DNA from: CAYQQU01 sp964419545
Lineage (GTDB): Bacteria > Bacteroidota > Bacteroidia > Chitinophagales > Saprospiraceae
Assembly (NCBI GenBank): GCA_964419545.1
Contig: CAYQQU010000021.1
Location: 1 to 64,000 of the forward strand
DNA length: 64,000 nucleotides
Direction: 5' to 3'
The notes under the pieces: generated by a model
The model's database searches: none
Told to the model about the DNA's origin: nothing
What the model saw: the letters and a program-made list of their open reading frames with translations, nothing else
Shown: piece after piece, positions 59,084 through 64,000 of the stretch
Position numbering within the stretch: position 1 is the first letter of the stretch
Layout: each line of letters opens with the position of its first letter
Position numbers and translations under genes: made by a program

Positions 59084-61297
59084 ATGGCGAACGTCGTCCA
59101 CCACAGCCTTTTCTCCGATTTCGATATTTATTTATGGCGTCAGGGCAAAAATATTCGCATCTACCGCAAGATGGGGAGCCACATCCTGGAAGTGGACGGC
59201 CAGTGGGGCGTCTATTTCGCCGTTTGGGCGCCCAACGCGCAGAGCGTCTCGGTTATCGGTAACTTTAACCACTGGAACCGCGACGCCCACCCGCTGATGT
59301 CGCGCTGGGACAGCTCGGGGATCTGGGAAGGATTTATCCCCGGCCTCGGTAAAGGCGAACTCTACAAGTACCATATTCACGCCCGCGACGGGCGCCACCT
59401 GGAAAAAGGCGATCCTTTCGCCCTGTTCTGGGAAATACCGCCCAATACGGCTTCTATCGTCTGGGACCTTAGTGATTACCACTGGAATGACGCCGAGTGG
59501 ATGGCCTCCCGCAAAAATATATCCAGCCTCGATCAGCCTTATTCGGTCTACGAAGTACACCTCGGCACCTGGCGGAAAAAAGACGGCGGCATGCGTTCGC
59601 TGAGCTATCGCGAAATGGCGGACGACCTGACGGCCTACGTCAGCGACCTGGGCTTTACCCACGTCGAGTTCCTGCCGGTGATGGAGCATCCCTACTTCCC
59701 GAGCTGGGGCTACCAGATCACCGGCTATTTCGCACCGACGAGCCGCTACGGAACACCCCAGGATTTTATGTACCTGGTCGACCGCTTGCACGAAGCAGGC
59801 ATCGGTATAATCCTGGACTGGGTGCCTTCGCATTTTCCCAATGACGCCCACGGCCTGGCCGACTTCGACGGCACCCATCTCTTCGATCATGCCGATCCGC
59901 GCAAGGGCTTTCATCCCGACTGGAAGAGCTGTATCTTCAACTACGGGCGCGACGAAGTGCGCAGCTTTTTGCTGGCCAACGCCTTGTTCTGGCTCGACCT
60001 TTACCATATTGACGGGCTGCGCGTCGACGCGGTGGCTTCCATGCTGTACCTCGACTATTCCCGGGAGGAAGGGCAGTGGCTGCCCAATGAATACGGCGGC
60101 AACGAAAACCTGGAAGCGATCTCTTTCCTCAAGGAATTCAACGAAAATGTCTACAAGGAATACCCGGACGTCATCACCATTGCCGAAGAGTCTACAGCCT
60201 GGACGGGCGTATCCCGACCTACCTTCGACGGAGGACTCGGCTTCGGCATGAAGTGGATGATGGGCTGGATGCACGATACCCTGAACTATTTCAAGCACGA
60301 CCCCATCTACCGGCAATACCACCATAACGAGATCACCTTCAGCCTGGTATACGCCTTCAGCGAGAATTTTGTACTGCCTCTTTCTCACGATGAGGTCGTT
60401 CACGGCAAAGGCTCGCTCATGCACCGCATGCCGGGCGACGAGTGGCAGCGCTTCGCCAACCTGCGGCTGCTCTACGGATATATGTTTACCCACCCGGGCA
60501 CCCAGCTGCTGTTTATGGGCGCCGAATTTGCTCAGACCAGCGAATGGAACATCGAACATGGCCTGGACTGGTGGCTGCTCGATCACCAATACCACCAGGG
60601 CATAAAAGCCTGGGTGCGGCAGCTCAATCAGTTCTACCGCAACTGCCCGACCTTATTCCGCAAACAATTTTCGCCGGAAGGGTTCGAATGGATCGACCAT
60701 ACCGACCACGCCCGCACTGTGCTCAGTTACCTGCGCAAAGGGAGTGAGGGCGATCCGCCCCTCGTTGTGGTCTGCAATTTTACCCCCCAGGTGCGTGAGG
60801 CCTACGGCATGGGCGTACCTCAGGAGGGCGTCTGGCGCGAAGTGCTTAATAGCGACGACGCTGCTTTCGGCGGCAGCGGCCATTACCGCAACGGGGATGT
60901 GAAGGCGATCGAGCAAGAATGGAACGGCCGCCCCTGGCACATCAAGATAACCTTGCCCGCCCTGGCGGTGCTGGCTTTCGAACGGGTGACCGATGAGACC
61001 CGGATTGCCGCCGCACCCGCCGCGGAAGCGCTCACCGCGCCCGACAACGGCGACAAAAATGCCGCCCTGCTCACCGCTATCGGCGCCGCCGAAGCCACCG
61101 AACAGGACGACCTGAAAAAGATCAAAAGCATCGGTCCCAAGCTGGAAGGCATGCTCAACGAAATGGGCATCCTCACCTACCGCCAACTCAGCAGGATCAC
61201 CGAAAAGGAATACGACCTGATCGACAGCCTGCTGACCAGCTTCAAAGGCCGCGGAAAACGCGACGACTGGGCCGGTCAGGCAAGGTCCATGCTCTGA
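59084..61297 (+). CDS. glgB: 1,4-alpha-glucan branching enzyme with an appended helix-hairpin-helix domain
   Basis: A 737-residue GH13 enzyme that makes alpha-1,6 branches in glycogen. A CBM48 domain (about 30-125, VSVIGNFNHWNRDAHPL) precedes the barrel. Catalytic residues: nucleophile D315 in GLRVDAV, acid E368 in TIAEES and D436 in LSHDEV. The beta-sandwich ends near 635. Residues 640-672 are an Ala-rich linker and 673-737 a HhH domain (DDLKKIKSIGPKLEGMLNEM, then SFKGRGKRDDWAGQARSML) not found in ordinary GlgB. Third gene of the cluster; a TACCTTTA box upstream could give extra transcription. Confidence 0.94.
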   Translation: MANVVHHSLFSDFDIYLWRQGKNIRIYRKMGSHILEVDGQWGVYFAVWAPNAQSVSVIGNFNHWNRDAHPLMSRWDSSGIWEGFIPGLGKGELYKYHIHARDGRHLEKGDPFALFWEIPPNTASIVWDLSDYHWNDAEWMASRKNISSLDQPYSVYEVHLGTWRKKDGGMRSLSYREMADDLTAYVSDLGFTHVEFLPVMEHPYFPSWGYQITGYFAPTSRYGTPQDFMYLVDRLHEAGIGIILDWVPSHFPNDAHGLADFDGTHLFDHADPRKGFHPDWKSCIFNYGRDEVRSFLLANALFWLDLYHIDGLRVDAVASMLYLDYSREEGQWLPNEYGGNENLEAISFLKEFNENVYKEYPDVITIAEESTAWTGVSRPTFDGGLGFGMKWMMGWMHDTLNYFKHDPIYRQYHHNEITFSLVYAFSENFVLPLSHDEVVHGKGSLMHRMPGDEWQRFANLRLLYGYMFTHPGTQLLFMGAEFAQTSEWNIEHGLDWWLLDHQYHQGIKAWVRQLNQFYRNCPTLFRKQFSPEGFEWIDHTDHARTVLSYLRKGSEGDPPLVVVCNFTPQVREAYGMGVPQEGVWREVLNSDDAAFGGSGHYRNGDVKAIEQEWNGRPWHIKITLPALAVLAFERVTDETRIAAAPAAEALTAPDNGDKNAALLTAIGAAEATEQDDLKKIKSIGPKLEGMLNEMGILTYRQLSRITEKEYDLIDSLLTSFKGRGKRDDWAGQARSML

Positions 61298-61369
61298 AGA
61301 CGCACCTGCCCCGGACTCCGTCATCGCATACCAGATCCCGGCGGCCTTGCGTTATTGCTCAAAAAACGC

Positions 61370-61735
61370 ATGATGAGCCACCGGATCGTTCTTTTTCTCT
61401 TCCTGGCCAGCCTCGCCTTTTCGTCCTGCGAAAGCGAATGGATGCTCGAACGAACCAAAGGGCAGTACCTGCGAAATTTCGAGTCCTTTGTCGAGCGGGT
61501 AGCACAGGAAAGCCCGGATTTCCAAACCGATGAGCAATGGGAGGCGGTCGAGGAGCGCTTCGTGGCGTTCAGCGAAACGAAGTACGAGCGCTTCAAACCG
61601 GTGCTTTCCAAAGCCGAACGCCGCCGGGTCAGGCGGTTGAAAAGCCGTTATCTCACCCTGCAAGTCAAATACCTGGGCCGCCGGAGTATCGAGCAACTGC
61701 GCGAGGCCGTCGATCCGGAAAGCGAACGAGACTAA
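61370..61735 (+). CDS. DUF6565-like small lipoprotein
   Basis: A 121-residue protein with a lipoprotein signal (MMSHRIVLFLFLASLAFSSC, cysteine at 20) followed by a charged helical domain (LRNFESFVERVAQESPDFQT, EERFVAFSETKYERFKPVL, LKSRYLTLQVKYLG). The pattern of W, Y and F residues and charged helices resembles DUF6565; its role is unknown. The stop TAA begins the short repeat-like TAATCCGGGTTAA that also supplies the stop of the convergent vWA gene. Confidence 0.7.
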   Translation: MMSHRIVLFLFLASLAFSSCESEWMLERTKGQYLRNFESFVERVAQESPDFQTDEQWEAVEERFVAFSETKYERFKPVLSKAERRRVRRLKSRYLTLQVKYLGRRSIEQLREAVDPESERD

Positions 61736-61745
61736 TCCGGGTTAA
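61733..61745. repeat. Minimal ACCCGGATTA repeat end spanning two stop codons
   Basis: TAATCCGGGTTAA contains the stop of the lipoprotein (TAA, plus strand) and of the vWA protein (TTA, minus strand) and matches the right end of the repeat family. Confidence 0.5.
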
Positions 61746-63673
61746 CTCCGCACGAGAATCACCTGTCCGTCCACCGTCTGCTGATCTTCCGTCAGGCAGC
61801 GCAAAAAATACGTTCCGGCAGGAAAGCGGCTCAGGTCGATCGACAGGCGCGGCCCGTTGAAGACATAGCGTTCCAGGATCTTTCCGGTGAAGTCGGTGAG
61901 GAAGAGCTGCCCGACGTCTCCCTTTTTCTCCACCGTCAGTGGTCCGAAAGTGGGGTTGGGGTAATAGCTGAACTGGGTGGCCGCCAGCGCCGCCCGGGTA
62001 GTGTCTGCCAAGGGGTGTTCGGCCTGGGCCGGCGGTTCGCAGGCGGGGGCGTAGGCGAAGTTGTAGAGGATGCCCAGCAGCAGCGCGTTGAGTTTTTCTA
62101 CGTCGTACACGTCGGTAGTCGGCGGCAGGTGCGTTCCGCCCACGCCGCTGTCGTCAGTCAGGAAGGTGTAGGTGCCGTTGCTGGCCAGGGCGAGGGTGCG
62201 CATCAGGTATTCTCCGCTTTTGGTCATGCCGCTGCACACGAGCGGGATCACGCGGATGCCCCGGCGGGCGGCCTGCTGGGTGAGCCGCCGCCACTGGCTA
62301 AGCACCTCGGGGTTGTGGTGGGGTTCGGCGTCGAGCACCAGAAAGAGCAGGCGCGCGACGGCCCGGTCGCTCCAGGACAGTTCTTCCAGGCTTACCCGGA
62401 GGGCCGTTTCGACGGCTTCAGGAGTATCGCCGCCGCCGTTGGCGTCCTGTTCGGCGATGAAGGCCAGTGTCTGGCTGATGTCTTCACTCAGGTCGCTTTG
62501 GCGCGTCAGGTATTCTTCGCCTTGGTCGCGGTAAAAGACGGACCCCAGGCGCAGCCGGGCTTCCGGCAGGGTGTCCTGCACGCGCCGCAGCACGTCGTCG
62601 AGCTCGGCTTTCAGGTAGGCGATCTCGTCGCGCATGGAGCCGGTGGCGTCGACGACCATGGCGATATCCACTACCGGCGGGCGGTCGCAAGGAAGGGGGA
62701 GCTGTGCGAGGTTGAGGCCTTCGGAGAAGGCCGTGGCCGGTCCGAGATCGTAGTTGCTGCCCTGGTAGCCGGCCGTCAGCCGGTAGTTGGCGGTCGTCGT
62801 TTCGCCGGTGGTAAACAGGCCGGCCCATAGTTCGGCCTTGCCGGTATTATCGGTGCGCGTTGCCCAGATGGTCTCGTTCGCAGCGCTGGTCAGTCGAACC
62901 GGGCAATCCACCAGCGCCTGCCCGTTGGCGGCGGTCAGCTGCACGGAGTAGCGTTCTTTGGGGAAAACCTGCCAGTGCTCGCGCCACTCGGCCAGGTCTT
63001 CGGCGGCGATGTCCTGCCACAATTCCCATTTGCTGAAATCGTGTATTTCGCCGGCGGTGAGGGTGCCCGCCTCGGCCTTTACATCGGATTGGGGAATCCG
63101 GAAAGCCATCGGCTCGGAATAGGCGAGATCATAGGCGGCGGCGTCTTTCGGAGCAGGCGCTTCGTACCTGTCTGTGCGCGCCCGACCGGCATCTGACTTT
63201 CCCGCCGGCGCTGCATCGATCGCTGTCGGGAGGGGAGGGAAAAAGTGTTCTTCCCCTTTGGCGCCCGGAGCTATTCCGGAATCGGCTGTCCTCCGCCGGG
63301 CGTCCGCGGCTCTTTTTTCTGCGCTGTCCTCTGAAAGGCGGCTGGTGACGACCACTTGATCCAAGGTCTCTACTTCCGCTTTCAGGCTCACCACCAGGGT
63401 TTTCTCCATCTTCGACAGGGGTACTTCCCGCGATTGAAAACCGGTGTAAGATACGATCAGGACCACCCCGGCAGTATCGGCGAGCGTCAGGCGGAAGTAG
63501 CCTTTGTTGTCCGAAACGGCGCCGATAGCGGTTCCTTTGACCCGAATGTCGGCCCCGATGAGGCGGTTATTCGACTCATCGAGGACGATCCCTTCGACGG
63601 CAACCGGCTGGGCGGCGCAGCGGCCAAAACATAGAAGCAGGGTGAGGAGGAACAGTAGGGATTTGATTTTCAT
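61742..63673 (-). CDS. Secreted von Willebrand A protein with CarboxypepD_reg and T9SS type A domains
   Basis: A 643-residue protein: a signal peptide (MKIKSLLFLLTLLLCFGRCA), a carboxypeptidase-regulatory-like domain (about 25-105, IVLDESNNRLIGADIRVKGT), a low-complexity linker, an Ig-like part, then a vWA domain with the MIDAS start VVDATGSMRDE (342-347), and a T9SS type A tail (YYPNPTFGPLTVEKKG, FPAGTYFLRCLTED). It should be exported and surface-exposed. The gene at the window edge is another vWA-like gene, so the two may work together. Start at 63673 rather than 63712, where the longer frame has no signal. Confidence 0.88.
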   Translation of the reverse strand: MKIKSLLFLLTLLLCFGRCAAQPVAVEGIVLDESNNRLIGADIRVKGTAIGAVSDNKGYFRLTLADTAGVVLIVSYTGFQSREVPLSKMEKTLVVSLKAEVETLDQVVVTSRLSEDSAEKRAADARRRTADSGIAPGAKGEEHFFPPLPTAIDAAPAGKSDAGRARTDRYEAPAPKDAAAYDLAYSEPMAFRIPQSDVKAEAGTLTAGEIHDFSKWELWQDIAAEDLAEWREHWQVFPKERYSVQLTAANGQALVDCPVRLTSAANETIWATRTDNTGKAELWAGLFTTGETTTANYRLTAGYQGSNYDLGPATAFSEGLNLAQLPLPCDRPPVVDIAMVVDATGSMRDEIAYLKAELDDVLRRVQDTLPEARLRLGSVFYRDQGEEYLTRQSDLSEDISQTLAFIAEQDANGGGDTPEAVETALRVSLEELSWSDRAVARLLFLVLDAEPHHNPEVLSQWRRLTQQAARRGIRVIPLVCSGMTKSGEYLMRTLALASNGTYTFLTDDSGVGGTHLPPTTDVYDVEKLNALLLGILYNFAYAPACEPPAQAEHPLADTTRAALAATQFSYYPNPTFGPLTVEKKGDVGQLFLTDFTGKILERYVFNGPRLSIDLSRFPAGTYFLRCLTEDQQTVDGQVILVRS

Positions 63674-63758
63674 ATTGCAGTGGGTTGTAGTGGTGGAAAA
63701 AGGGGAATACATCCGAAGCTTGCAAAGCTCCGAATGTTCTTCAAAAGGTGAAACCGAT

Positions 63759-64000
63759 TTATCTACTAATCGAAATTTCCGGTACCGTAAGATCTTTCGC
63801 TTTGCGCATCAGGTCGATCGCTTCCTGCCGGTAGCCGTGAGGGTCTTTGCCTTTGGCGGTTTCGGCCAATTGGATGGTTTGGTCATAATTGGCTTCGCCC
63901 CTGAATTCGGATTGGCGCAGCAGCATGCCGAAGGACGCCATCGCTGCTGACCAGTTGAAGTTGCCGGCGGCGGGTTGTGCGGACGGCCGGGCAACCGTTT
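63759..64000 (-). CDS. C-terminal part of a YfbK-like vWA protein, 5' end outside the window
   Basis: The minus-strand frame is open to the right edge, so only the last ~80 residues are seen. They read FNWSAAMASFGMLLRQSEFR, then GYRQEAIDLMRKAKDL, which matches the C-terminal (DUF3520) part of YfbK-type vWA proteins. Other short minus-strand frames here are shadows. It ends 86 bases upstream of the vWA start at 63673 on the same strand, so the two probably form an operon. Confidence 0.75.
   Translation of the reverse strand, partial: TVARPSAQPAAGNFNWSAAMASFGMLLRQSEFRGEANYDQTIQLAETAKGKDPHGYRQEAIDLMRKAKDLTVPEISISR

Noticed and set aside
59132..60595. 487-codon minus-strand open frame inside glgB
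   Set aside because: It covers the catalytic region of a well-supported GlgB, so it is a shadow frame.

Overview
The window looks like a chromosomal piece of a Bacteroidota bacterium, most likely of the Saprospirales (Lewinella/Haliscomenobacter-like). That placement is inference. It rests on several secreted proteins ending in type IX secretion (T9SS) sorting domains of types A and B, on TAnnTTTG-type promoter boxes, on Bacteroidota-specific families (PorT-like barrels, DUF3667, DUF2911, the LPxIPSA-type C-terminus, S24 repressors with an A-G-Y cleavage motif), and on a high GC content. No rRNA, tRNA, CRISPR array, intact insertion sequence or prophage was seen. One 100-N assembly gap lies at 9617-9716.

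Layout. 1-13.2 kb: a truncated TonB-like protein, the UvrD/PcrA helicase, small membrane or secreted proteins, a purple-acid-phosphatase-like enzyme, a repeat-rich gap region, a two-PDZ Deg protease and S-adenosylhomocysteine hydrolase. 13.2-25 kb: a START protein, a dehydrogenase with an internal deletion, a LOG/DUF3667 pair, a large T9SS type B adhesin, a LytTR regulator, ruvX-def, an operon of a porin-like barrel, a lipoprotein and Ppx, an MBL hydrolase and a SPOR protein. 25-41 kb: a T9SS protein, a giant Ddl-Ddl-TM-PASTA fusion, a MATE pump and two tandem ~1,200-residue beta-propeller T9SS paralogues. 41-53 kb: a desaturase, a rhodanese, three glycosyltransferases, a beta-helix lipoprotein, a Rof-like protein, an SDR, DUF2911, ManA and a second Deg protease. 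53-64 kb: a glucosaminidase divergent from an S24 repressor, a frameshifted Nudix gene, DUF3179, DinB, a glycogen cluster (CBM48-HhH, CBM48, GlgB-HhH), a lipoprotein and two vWA proteins.

How genes may work together. The Ddl fusion joins cytoplasmic D-Ala-D-Ala ligase modules to a periplasmic PASTA sensor through one membrane helix. The glycogen cluster carries the same helix-hairpin-helix tail on a glycan-binding protein and on the branching enzyme, which suggests a shared docking or targeting module. The DPM1-like transferase, the GT-C transferase and nearby ManA fit a polyprenyl-phosphate-mannose pathway. Two Deg proteases, the glucosaminidase and many T9SS substrates point to an elaborate envelope.

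The intergenic DNA carries four kinds of repeat: a TIR-bounded family (ACCCGGATTATT...) with two full copies and several short derivatives, often at gene stop codons; a 168-bp IS5-type MITE candidate with TTA duplications; two other inverted-repeat elements; and a 142-bp tandem repeat with GAGGTT hexamers flanking the gap.
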